Part shown: positions 1-9,965 of the stretch, piece by piece
How the letters are laid out: every line of letters begins with the position of its first letter
Numbering within the stretch: the first letter of the stretch is position 1
Source: Anaeramoeba ignava
Lineage: Eukaryota > Metamonada > Anaeramoebidae
Assembly: GCA_028826165.1 (NCBI GenBank)
Contig: JAPDFW010000022.1
Coordinates: 1 to 64,000 of the forward strand
Length of the DNA: 64,000 nucleotides
Direction: 5' to 3'
Notes under the pieces: model-generated
Seen by the model: the letters and a program-made list of their open reading frames with translations, nothing else
Told to the model about the DNA's origin: nothing
The model's database searches: none
Program-made: the position numbers and the translations under genes

Positions 1-154
1 AAAATGTGATGAAATTTGTTTAATTTTGTTTTTCATTTTCATTTTCATTTTCATTTTCATTTTCATTTTCAAATTTAAATTGAATTGGTTTTATTTTTGG
101 TTTATTTTTGATAAGAATTGGATATAGATTTGAACCAAAAATAATTTCATTCAT
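1..154 (-). CDS. 5' end of an RCC1-like (probable RCC1-BTB) gene, truncated by window edge
   Basis: The sequence shows an ATG at 154-152 opening MNEIIFGSNLYPILIKNKPK, then an Asn-Glu run coded by the GAAAAT hexamer array. The opening matches the start of the RCC1-BTB gene ending at 4848 (MNEILFFGQNHLSTLLKNEP), including the Lys-Pro-Ile pattern after it. In the starting frame a TAA appears after the Asn-Glu run. A one-base shift in the A-rich stretch near 20-35 gives KIKQISSHF, which aligns with KIKKISTGYF of the neighbour, so the gene probably continues off the left edge. The function is inferred only from this paralogy. RCC1-BTB proteins are expected to be beta-propeller scaffolds, possibly cullin adaptors. 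Confidence 0.5.
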
Positions 155-214
155 TTTCTTTTTATTTTTAATTATTAATTTTTTTGAAAGAAAAATGAAA
201 AATAAATTTTTAAT

Positions 215-882
215 TCATTTTCGATTATTTTTAATCTGTAAAAGTAATTTTGTATTTTCATTAAGTTGATAATTTGGAGCATCAATTAATTCATTCAAAA
301 CAGATTTTTAACCCTTTTTCAATTCCGCGAAATATAAAAATTCAATCAAAGCATGAACAGTTTCAAACGAATTGCCACTATAATCATTAACTTGATTAGA
401 TTTATCTTCAGTTACAGATAAAAACATTCCTCGATATAAATCGGTTCTTGCCAGTAAAATGAATTTGTGAACTTTGATTGGTTTTCCTTGTACAAAAATT
501 GTGAAGTCTTTTGTGGAATCATCCTGATATATTTTTAAATCATTTGACAAGCTTTGACGATCATTTATTTTTCAAAATTATTCTTAATCTTCATTTGTCT
601 TAAAAATTGAAATTAAATCCTCCTTTTTGTTACTCCACTATAAACCCAATCAAAAATTCTGTTGCCTCTTCAATTATTTTTCGAGGAAAATATCTGTTTG
701 TATTTATCTATATCATCAATTTTCAATCTTGAGTTTACAAAATATTTATGAATTCCAAAAGAACCTCCTAATGTTGATATTGTGCAATCACATAACTCTT
801 GTCTTGTGAATAAATTTTGGAAATCTTGCGATAAACAAGTCCATGGAACCAAATTCTTTTTTGTGTTTGTTTTAAATTTCAA
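215..882 (-). pseudogene. Decayed double-BTB 3' half of a WD40-BTB-BTB gene
   Basis: Several short frames together spell two BTB domains. The first runs from about 855 (NLVPWTC, then LFTRQELCDCTI) to FDWVYSG near 640. The second runs from about 560 (TKDFTIFV, VHKFILLARTDLYRGMFLSV) to LIEFLYFAELKKG near 310, followed by VLNELIDAPNYQLN downstream of a stop. Compared with the intact paralogue at 50676-52492 the frame changes at least three times (near 690, near 650, and between about 640 and 560), mostly in T/A runs. An in-frame TAA sits at 308-310, after which homologous sequence continues to a TGA at 215-217. A good splice junction (donor at 1449, acceptor ending 856, phase 0) links it to the WD40 exons upstream, so it is most likely the 3' part of that gene. 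It is either a pseudogene or a badly called region. Confidence 0.6.
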
Positions 883-1449
883 TTTTTAAATTTTAATTTT
901 TGAATTTTATTTCTAAATTTTTATTCTTAAATTTTAATTCTTAAATTTCTATTCTTAAATTTTAATTCTTAAATTTTAATTCTTAAATTTTAATTCTTAA
1001 ATTTTAATTCTTAAATTTTAATTCTTAAATTTTAATTTTTAAATTTCAATTTTTAAATTTTAATTTCTGAATTTCTATTCCTAAATTTTAATTTCTAAAT
1101 TTTAATTTCTAAATTTTAATTCCTAAATTTTAATTTCTAAATTTTAATTTCTAAATTTTAATTTCTAAATTTTAATTCTTAAATTTTTATTTCTAAATTT
1201 TAATTCCTAAATTTTAATTCCTAAATTTTTATTATTAAATTTTAATTCTTAAATTTCAATTTCTAAATTTTAATTCTTAAATTTCTATTCTTAAATTTCT
1301 ATTCCTAAATTTTAATTTCTAAATTTTTATTATTAAATTTCTATTCCTGAATTTTAATTTCTAAATTTTAATTTTTAAATTTTAATTTCTGAATTTTAAT
1401 TTCTAAATTTTAATTCTTAAATTTCTATTCTTAAATTTTAATTTCTTAC
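856..1449 (-). repeat. Intron filled with a degenerate ~15-bp repeat (AATTTTAATTTCTAA-like)
   Basis: About 590 bases consist of near-identical units reading TTTTAATTTCTAAAT on the plus strand, differing at one or two bases. The stretch begins with a GTAAGA donor on the minus strand and ends in an A-rich acceptor, so it is read as a spliced-out intron joining WD40 and BTB exons. Nothing else is seen in it. Confidence 0.6.
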
Positions 1450-2820
1450 AGAAAGATCAAACATATAGAGCTTATGTGAAACTGTTCCTGCAATTAATCT
1501 GTTTTTTAATACAATCACACACCAATTATCTTTGTCTGTTTGAAATTTGGCAATGCATTTTTCAGTCTTTATTTTTGTTTTTGATTGAGATGAGAGAAAA
1601 AAGAAAATTCATTTAATTCAATTTTCTTCATCTTTAAAAATTTAAATCAAAAAAAAAATAAAATTTAATCATTCTTTTTCTACCTTAATATCAAAACAAA
1701 AAACAACCCCAGAATAACCAGCTGTGAATAATAAATCTTGGTCGGAATAACTTGAAATTATTGCTTTTTGGACTTCCTCAAATCTATCTTTCTTTTTTCC
1801 TGTCTGTTTTAATTGACAAAAGAAAAAGTTGTTTACAATTAGTAAAAAAATCAATAATAAAATTATAAACGAATACAAACTTCAAGATCCCATTTTTGAA
1901 TCGACCCATTTTTTCCACAAGAATAAATTACTGAATCTATTATTTCCATTGCCCAAATTCCCATGTCATTTGCTGAGAATACTCGAAGCGTTTGAAGAGT
2001 CTAGAATTGAAACTGATTTGGATTAATAATTGAATAATTTTTCAAGTTGCAAAAAAGATTTTTTGCTTTTTTTTTTTTTTTTTTTGAAATTTTTCCCATT
2101 TACATTTAAATCCCATTCTTTGATATCTCCGTGTTCATCTGAAGAATATAATCTGTCATTATATATTTTTAATCCCCAAATACTAAAAGTATTAAATTCT
2201 TTTTGAAGAGGATATAATCCACTTTTTCTTTGAATTAAAAATATTAAAACGGAAAAAAATAATTTTTAATTCAATTCAATAAAAATGAAATATTTACAAT
2301 TTCGAATTTTCTCAAGTATTTATCATCACCTCCAATAAGTAACCAAGATTTATAACCAATACCTGTGTATAAATAAGATGTTGATTCTGTTTTATAAGAC
2401 CAATTTAAATTTCCAGTCTTAAAAATAATAAAAAGCATAAAGATAAAAAAAATGTTCAAATTATTTCCTTTTCCAAATAAATTATAATTTTACTGATGTT
2501 TTGAAACAACGAATATCGGAACCAGTTGAATAAAGATCTCCTAAATGAATTGTTAAAGAAAAAACATAACTTGTTGTTTTTGCTTCCCAAATTTTTTCTA
2601 ATGAATCAGACTTCACAAAAAAATTTGTTTTTTGAATTTGATAAAAAGAAAAATATTTATTAAATAAATTTACAGTCATTTTGTGTTTCATAATTTGATT
2701 CCCAAATCCACCAGAATAAAGGAAATCATTTTCTACATATAAACAACGAACTTCAGAGTTATGTTCTGTGAAAATTTGTAAAGGTTGTGTTGTGCTTATT
2801 TCAGTTTCTTTTTTGCTCAT
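1450..2820 (-). CDS. WD40-repeat part of a multi-exon WD40-BTB gene
   Basis: Six exons can be read, each carrying roughly one WD40 blade. Exon 1 (2820-2674, 49 codons, phase 0) starts MSKKETEIS and contains FTEHNSEVRCLYVENDFLYS. Later exons give LGDLYSTGSDIRCF, YKSWLLIGGDDKYLRKFE, DRLYSSDEHGDIKEWDL, DSVIYSCGKNGSIQKWDLE, QDLLFTAGYSGVVFCFDIK and LIAGTVSHKLYMFDLS. All visible junctions are GT-AG with AT-rich introns of about 50-110 nt. The blade pattern (Leu-Tyr/Phe-Ser/Thr-x-Gly ... Trp/Phe-Asp) is typical of WD40 propellers. The last exon ends at a GTAAGA donor (1449), and the next acceptor leads into the double-BTB region at 855-215, giving a propeller-BTB-BTB design like the RCC1-BTB neighbours. 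The cellular role is unknown; a scaffold or substrate adaptor is an inference. Confidence 0.7.
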
Positions 2821-3059
2821 TTTAAAAAAAAATAAAAAAACGAAAAATGAATTTTTTACTTCAAATACCAATTTTTTATTTTGAATTTTTTACTTCAAAT
2901 ACCAATTTTCTTTTTGAATCAAATTTTCTTTTTAATTTTCTTTTTAATTTTAATTTTAATTTTAATTTTGATTTTATAAATGGATTTTAATTTTTATTTT
3001 AAATTTAATTTTAATTTTAATTTTAATTTTATAAATGAATTTTAATTTTAATTTTAATT

Positions 3060-4848
3060 TTAATTTTGATTTTGATTTTGATTTTGATTTTGAAATCTGT
3101 TAATTAATAAATCCAATAAATTTGGATTTGTTTGATTTAATTGAAAATAATCAATTCCTGTTTCAAGTTCATCAATTATTTCTTTTGTAATTTGAATTCC
3201 TTCTTTAATTTGATTTGAATAAATCCAATATTCTAATATTTGAAATGATTCATTACTCAATTCACTATAATCTGTAACTTTATTAGAAGTATCATCTGTT
3301 ACAGATAAAAACATTCCTCGATATAACTCACTTCTCATTATTAATATCAATTTAGGAAATTTATATTGTTTTTCTTTTCTTTCAATTATAAAATCTTTTT
3401 CATTTTCATTTTCATTTTCATTTAAATAAATTCTTTTCATTGTTTCTTCAATTTTTTCATTGGAATTTATAATTTCTTTAATTTCAGAATATAATTTTGG
3501 ATTTATTTTGGAATTATTTGAATAAATCATTTCAAATATTTGATTTGATTCTTGAATTGATTTTTGTGAAATAATTTGTTTAAGTTTTTCAATTTGATTT
3601 TCATTTTGATCTTTTTAATCTATATTTTAATATTAATTTATGAGCTTCAATTATTTCTCCATCTTGAGTTTTAAATGAAATATCACAAAATTCTTTTCTT
3701 TTACATAGTTTTATCAAATCTTCTTCAAGATTGGAAAAAGAAAGAGAATAGTAAAGAAATGAATTAGAATATCCACAACAAATACGATAATTAGAAATAT
3801 CTTCAAATGCCAAATAAGGAAGATCAATTTGAATTGGTATTGGTTGTGGAGCTGTATTCTCAAATCTCAATTGACCATAATCATTACTCCCGAAACCTAA
3901 CAATTTCTTATTAGTTGTTAAAATCAAAGTATGATATCTTCCAACAGAAATTTCAAGAATACTGTTATCATCAAATAAAGGTGATGTGATTTCAGTAAAT
4001 TTGCTTTCATGTTGTCTTTTATCAAGCCCATTATATGCATAATTTCCACATGAATAAAGTTTTCTTTTTGGATCTTCATTTTGATCTTCATTTTGATCCT
4101 CAATCAACATTATTGAATGAGAATATCCACATTGAATATCAATTATTTTGCCTTTTGGAATTTTTTTTTTCAATTTCGCAAATTTTTTCACTGATCTTGT
4201 TATTGTTGCTTCTTCTCCTAATCCAATTTGGCCTGCTGCGTTATTTCCAAAGCCAAATAATTCTTGATTTGAATTTAAAAGAAAAGCATGATCTGCAAAT
4301 TTTCCTGAAAACATTTTAGAAACATTTTTCATCATTAAAATTGGTTTTTCTGTGCTTTTGAACGAATCAAAACCAAGTTGACCATATAAATTATCACCAA
4401 TTCCATAAGCATTTCCTTTTGAATTGAGTAAATAAATTGATTGAGAGCTGCAAACAATATCTTGAATTATTCTACCATTTGGATCTTCAATTAATGATGA
4501 AATATTGATAAATTCATTTGGATTTTCTGGATTAATATCTTTTCCTTTTGCAAATACATTTCCTTCATAAGTTAAAATGGCTTGATTCCGATAACCAATT
4601 TCAACATCTTTAATATTAGAAAATTCAATTGTGGATGTTTCAGTTGATCTTCTTTCTTCAATTACTTCTCCATCTTCAAAAAGGAAAATTGTTGAAAAAT
4701 AACCTGTTGAAATTTTTTTAATTTTTCTTTCAATTTCGTTTCCATCTTTATCAACAAAATTAATGTGAATTGGTTTGAAAATTATTTTCGGTTCATTTTT
4801 TAAAAGAGTTGAAAGATGATTTTGTCCAAAAAATAAAATTTCATTCAT
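3060..4848 (-). CDS. RCC1-repeat / double-BTB protein (one probable 1-base frame break)
   Basis: The N-terminal ~350 residues hold RCC1-type propeller repeats, visible as YGIGDNLYGQLGF, FGFGNNAAGQIGLG, SCGNYAYNG and GFGSNDYGQLRF. A first BTB starts at LIKLCKRKEFCDISF and stops early after ILKYRLKRSK. Downstream, another frame carries DQNENQIEKLKQ and then the second BTB (KFPKLILIMRSELYRGMFL; FQLNQTNPNLLDLLINRF), ending in an Asn-Gln tail. Removing one base from the T5 run at 3612-3616 (A5 in the coding sense) joins the two into a single product of about 595 residues, matching the paralogue at 50676-52492. The ATG at 4848 follows an AT-rich leader. BTB domains commonly mediate dimerisation or cullin-3 binding. 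A ubiquitin-ligase adaptor role is an inference. The first BTB is short relative to the family. Confidence 0.75.
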
Positions 4849-4929
4849 TTTAATTTTTTTAAAATAAAAATAAAAAAAGAAAAAATGATTTTTATTTTTT
4901 TCATTTTTTTTCCATTTTTTAACTTTTTA

Positions 4930-7900
4930 ATGTCTATTGAATTTTCTGATAAAGATTTCGATTTTCTTCTTGGGAATGTAAATCATTCTTTTTTTTAAAA
5001 TCATTCTCTTGTTTTATTTTTCAAATTAATTCAAAAAAAAAATTTTTTTTTTATAATAATTTTGCTTTTCAAATTTCAATCAGAATTCAAACAAAACCAA
5101 TGAAACACAAGAAAAAGAAACAAAACAAGTTCCAAAAGTTTCCAAACAAATGGATTTATTAGGAATTGATGATTTTTTAATATTTGAACAACCTAAAAAA
5201 GAAGAAACACCAAAACAAGAAGAAAAAACAAAAACAAAACAAAAACAAAAAAAACCAAAAAAATCAACACAATTAATTGATATTGATCTTGGATTTGATT
5301 TTGGCGATTCGAATTCTAAAAAAGAACAAAAAGAAAAAGAACAAGAAAAAGAATTAGAATTAGAAAAAGAAAAAGAAAAACAGAAACAAAAAGAAAAAGA
5401 AAAACAAAAAAAAAAAAAGAAAAAGAAAAAGAAAAACAAAAACAAAAACAAAAACAGAAACAAAAACAAAAAGAAAAAGAATTAGAATTAGAAAAACAAA
5501 AAGAATTAGAATTACAAAAACAAAAAGAAAAAACAAAAACAAAAACAAAAACAAAAACAAAAACAAAAACAACAGAAACAAAAAGAAAAAGAAAAAGAAC
5601 AAGAATTAGAAAAACAAAAAGAAAAAGAATTAGAATTACAAAAACAAAAAGAATTAGAATTAGAATTACAAAAACAAAAAGAATTAGAATTACAAAAACA
5701 AAAACAAAAACAAAAAAAAAAACCAAAACCAATTCCAAAACCAATTCCTAAACAAAAAGTAATAAACAAAAAAATTCCTTCTGAAACTTCTTCTGAAACT
5801 TCTTCTGAAACAGATACTGAAACAGAAACTGAAACAGATACTGATACTTATACATCAGAAACAAATAGTGGAACTTACACTTATACATCCGAAATTGATA
5901 GTTCAGAAATTGAAATTTTAGATACAGAAAAATATACTAAAACAAAAAAGAAAGTTGAATCAAAAAAGAAAGTTGAATCAAAAAAGAAAGTTGAATCAAA
6001 AAATAAAGTTGAATCAAAAGATAAAATTGAATCAAAAAATAAAATTGAATCAAAAGATAAAATTGAATCAAAAATAAAATTGAATCAAAAAAGAAAACTG
6101 AATCAAAAAATAAAGATGAAGCAATATTAGAAAATCAAGAAAAACAACATCAACATAGTAAATCAAAATCAAAACAAATTGACAAGGATAAAAATGAAAC
6201 TCAAGAAAAACCACATCGAAAGCATACATCTCATCACAAAAATGAAAAAGAAAAAGAATCAACTCAAAAAAAATCAAAAGAAGCACCAAAAGAAGAATTA
6301 AAAGAAGAATCAAAAGAAGAATTAAAAGAAGAATTAAAAGAAGCACCAAAAGAAGAAAAAAAATCCAGTTTCAAAACAAAATTTGCAAAGTTTAAAAAAA
6401 AATCATTTGGATTATTCAAAAATCTTGGGAAAAAGAAAAAAGACCAAAAAAATAATATAAATGAAACCAAGAAAGAGACTGAGAAAGAAGTAATAGAAAA
6501 AAAAGATACAAAAAAGAGAGAAAAAAATCACGTTGAAAAACCAATTGAAAAAAATGAACCACAAAAGAAATTAACATTAGAACAAGAAACATCACTGAAA
6601 AAAGTAATGGAGCAAAGTAAAACAATTTCAGTTCCACGAAGGGCAAGAGGGATCAAAGGAAGAAGACGACCAAGCAAGAAAAAACTCGAAAATATTCAGA
6701 CAATCCAAATTACACAAGATGCAAAAAAGGAAATAAACACAAGTAATGATCAAACAAAGCAACACCAAAAATCACGAATACCAAAAGAAAACTACCGAAA
6801 TCAAACAGGAAACAAAGAGGAAAAAAAAGCAGAAAACCTACTTGTATCACAATCTATAATTCCCCCTGAAAAAATTCCAAGTCCGTTTACTCAAATACAT
6901 GTTTCTCTTCCTCAACTTGTTGGAACTGGACGCAAAAAATCGGTTTCATTCGAAGTATCTTTTTCAGCAAATCTCTCGGAATCACAAATAATGATCAACC
7001 GCAAATTTGAGGACTTTTTATGGCTCAGAAAATCTCTAACCGAAGAAGTACCTAATTTTATCATCCCAGTTCCTGTTGAAAAATCAATGATCAAAAAAAT
7101 GGATCCTGAATCAAGCGAAATCCTCCGAAGAGCGCTGGAAAGGTTTTTGTTGCGGATCTCTTATCATCCTGTGCTCGGAAACAGCGCGTCATTTCATCTC
7201 TTCTTCGAAACAGATGATTCCTCTGTTTTGCAGAAAACTGGATTTAAAAAGGGAAACCCAACTCAAGGAAAATTCACTGCAAATATCAACGAGATTATTC
7301 AAACACAAACTCTTTTTGATGAGGATTATTTGAATATCAAAACTCAAGAACTGAACATTCTCGAGAAAAACGCGCAAATTTTATCAAGAACAATTTCGCA
7401 ACAAGTCGCGCTTGATTCTGAAAATTCTCAGGCTTATTCCGAAATCCAAGACGCCGTTAAAAATGTCATTTGCAAAATCGTTCCGAATCAACAATTAGAT
7501 CACTATTGGGATTCCTTTATCACAACCTCAAATCACATTTCTCAGTTTTTTCTTGCTCAACACAAATTAGAAAAAACAAATTTGGAACAACCAATTGAGG
7601 AAATTTTTCAGCAAATTTCAGGTTGTAAATCCGCAATTAATCACTTCCAAAAATCCCAATCTTCGCTCCAAAAGACAAAAAAAGATTTCGAAAGCAAAAA
7701 ACAGAAGTTGGAAAAAATTTCACAACAAGGAATTCCTAGTAAGGAAGAAAAAGCAAAACAAGATCTTTTTTCTTCTCAAAAAAAACTCGAATCTGAAGAA
7801 GAAGAATTTAAAAAGTCAATCAAAATTCTTTCTTCTGAATTCCAAAGATTTAAAACTCAAACTACTTCAAATTATAAAAACATTCTTCTTTCATTTGCTA

Positions 7901-7995
7901 TTTCGCAAATGAGATTTCAACAGTCAGTTTTTAAACAATGGGAATCTTTCGTTTCATCAGTTCAAGAATCACCAAATCCAGAAACAAAGAAATAA
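4930..7995 (+). CDS. PX-BAR sorting nexin (SNX1/SNX2/Vps5-like) with long charged N-terminal region
   Basis: Exon 1 (4930-4977) codes MSIEFSDKDFDFLLGN. A GT-AG intron (4978-5083, phase 0) leads to exon 2, with the acidic motifs DLLGIDDFLIF and LIDIDLGFDFGD that resemble clathrin/adaptor-binding linear motifs. A Lys/Glu/Gln-rich low-complexity region of about 450 residues follows, then a PX domain (about 6885-7210) with RKFEDFLWLRKSL, IIPVPVEK and a following basic helix. The last ~240 residues are a helical BAR region (FDEDYLNIKTQELNI; final helix RFQQSVFKQWESF). SNX1/2/Vps5 proteins bind PI3P on endosomes and tubulate membrane with retromer. The frame is broken in A-runs at about 5406-5418, 5527-5532 and 6070; at 6070 a tandem copy has A5 where sister copies have A6. 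The PX-BAR frame itself (6607-7995) is intact. Confidence 0.8.
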
Positions 7996-8200
7996 TTTAT
8001 TCGAAAAAGATTTCGAAACAAACATTTAACAAAATTTCGTTCAAAAAAATTTACAAAAAGAATTGATTTCCAGTTTTTATATTTTTTTTTTAATTTGAAT
8101 AAATTTTTCAATTTTTCATTTTTTCATTTTTTCATTTTTTCATTTTTCATTTTTTCATTTTTTCATTTTTCATTTTTTTCATTTTGAATAAATTCTCCAA

Positions 8201-9754
8201 ATGCTTCTTCAAAAAACAAATTTTTCCAAAAAATTCACATCTTTTACAAAGAATTTTATCCGTTTTACATCACAAAAATTTACACCATTTAAAATTGCAG
8301 TTTGTCAATTAAAAATTTCACATGAAAAAAAAGAAAACTTCAACAAAATCAAAAAAGCTGTTGAAGAAAGCAAGAAAAACGGGGCCGATATAACTGTTTT
8401 TGGGGAATCATGCACATGTCCTTTTTCAAGAGGTTCATGGTTAAAAAACGCAGAAGAAATACCAAGAGGAGAAACAACGGAATTTTTCTCAAACTTGGCT
8501 AAGCAAAACAATATAAGCATTATAAGTGGAACATTTCCCGAAAAGGAAGATGAGAAAAAGGTTTACAACACATGCTGTGTGTTTGATGATAACGGCAAAT
8601 TAATTGCAAAGCACAGAAAGCTTCATTTATTCGATGTGGACGTTAAGCAATTTCGTTATCATGAATCAGATCTAATATTGCCAGGTCAAAATCTCACAAT
8701 TGCAAACACTCAAAAATTCGGTAAAATTGGCATCGGTATTTGTTATGATCTCCGTTTCCCTCAGATTGCCCAGATTTATGCACAGCATCAATGCAAACTT
8801 ATTGTTTATCCTTCAAGTTGGATGCGCCCTACTTCAAAACACTGGGATTTGCTTCTTAAAGTTCGTGCAATTGATACTCAATGTTTTATTGTTGGTGCTT
8901 CTCCTGCTCGTGATGAAAAAGCAAAGTTTGTTTGTCATGCTCATTCTCAAGTTGTAGATCCTTGGGGTCTTGTTCTTTTAGAACTTGATGAAAAAGAAGG
9001 AATTGGTTATGCTAAAATTGGTGCATAATTACAATTACAATTCATTTATAAATTTAAAATTCATTTACAAAATTAAAATTCATTTATAAATTTAAAATTC
9101 ATTTATAAATTAAAATTCATTTATAAAATTAAAATCAAAATTAAAATTAAAATTCATTTATAAAATTAAAATTAAAATTAAAATTAAAATTAAAATTAAA
9201 ATTAAAATTAAAATTAAAATTAAAATTAAAATTAAAATTAAAATTAAAATTAAAATTAAAAATTAAAATTAAAATTAAAATTAAAATTAAAATTAAAATT
9301 AAAATTAAAATTCATTTATAAAATTAAAATTAAAATTAAAATTAAAATTAAAATTAAAATTAAATTTAAAATTAAAATTAAAATTAAAATTAAAATTAAA
9401 ATTAAAATTAAAATTAAAATTAAAATTAAAATTAAAATTAAAATTAAAATTAATTTATAAAATTAAAATTAAAATTAAAATTAAAATCAAAATTAAAATT
9501 AAATTTAAAATTAAAATTAAAATCAAAATTAAAATTAAAATTCATTTACAAAATTAAAATTAAAATTAAAATAAAAATTAAAATTAAAATTAAAATTAAA
9601 ATTAAAATTAAAATTAAAATTAAAATTTAAATTAAAATTAAATTTAAAATTAGATTATAATTATCTTGAAGAAATTCGTCAAAAAATTCCAGTTCTTAAT
9701 CAAAAACGTGATGATGTTTACTGTTTAGAAGATCTTTCAAAAAAACAAAAATGA
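8201..9754 (+). CDS. NIT2: Nitrilase-superfamily omega-amidase (Nit2-like), two exons
   Basis: A carbon-nitrogen hydrolase with the Glu-Lys-Cys triad visible as FGESCTCPF, KHRKLHLFD and GIGICYDLRFP. Nit2 enzymes deamidate alpha-ketoglutaramate and alpha-ketosuccinamate. The first ~28 residues (many Lys, Ser, Phe and Thr, no acids) look like an organelle-targeting leader and precede the conserved start FKIAVCQLKIS. An apparent stop after YAKIGA is intronic. A donor at 9021 (GTGCAT) and an acceptor ending 9653 restore the family's C-terminus, Asp + YNYLEEIRQKIPVLNQKRDD, with the TGA at 9752-9754; the joining codon is G|AT. The 633-nt intron is almost pure TTAAAA repeat. The neighbour on the left is the sorting nexin, with no functional link apparent. 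Confidence 0.88.
9021..9653 (+). repeat. TTAAAA hexamer array inside the Nit2-like intron
   Basis: The intron is made of AAAATT/TTAAAA hexamers, interrupted several times by short TTCATTTATAAAATT or TTCATTTACAAAATT segments at irregular spacing. No coding or RNA feature is visible within it. The interruption motif recurs in reverse complement (ATAAATGAATTTTAATTTT) in introns at 45.7-45.98 kb and near 3.0 kb, which suggests a shared repeat family. Confidence 0.8.
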
Positions 9755-9965
9755 AAATATTCTTATTATTAAATCGTTTTTTAATGTTAAAATTTTAGAA
9801 AATTAATGAAAAAGTGAAAAAAAAAAAATTAATCTTTCCTTTTTTTTAAAAAAAAAAATTAATCAATTCACAAAAAGAAAACTTTGTTTCATTCTTAAAA
9901 AAAAAAAACAAAGTAATTTAGAAGAGAAAACTAAAGATCTTCTTTAAAAAAAAAAGAGAAAATTT

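Noticed and set aside
5080-5769. Minus-strand Phe/Leu/Val-rich frames
   Set aside because: Mirror of the Lys/Glu/Gln linker of the sorting nexin; hydrophobic content comes from reading AAA/GAA codons in reverse.
9021-9028. TAA at 9026-9028 as the true stop of the Nit2-like gene
   Set aside because: The family C-terminus is found in frame after a GT-AG intron, so the stop is intronic.
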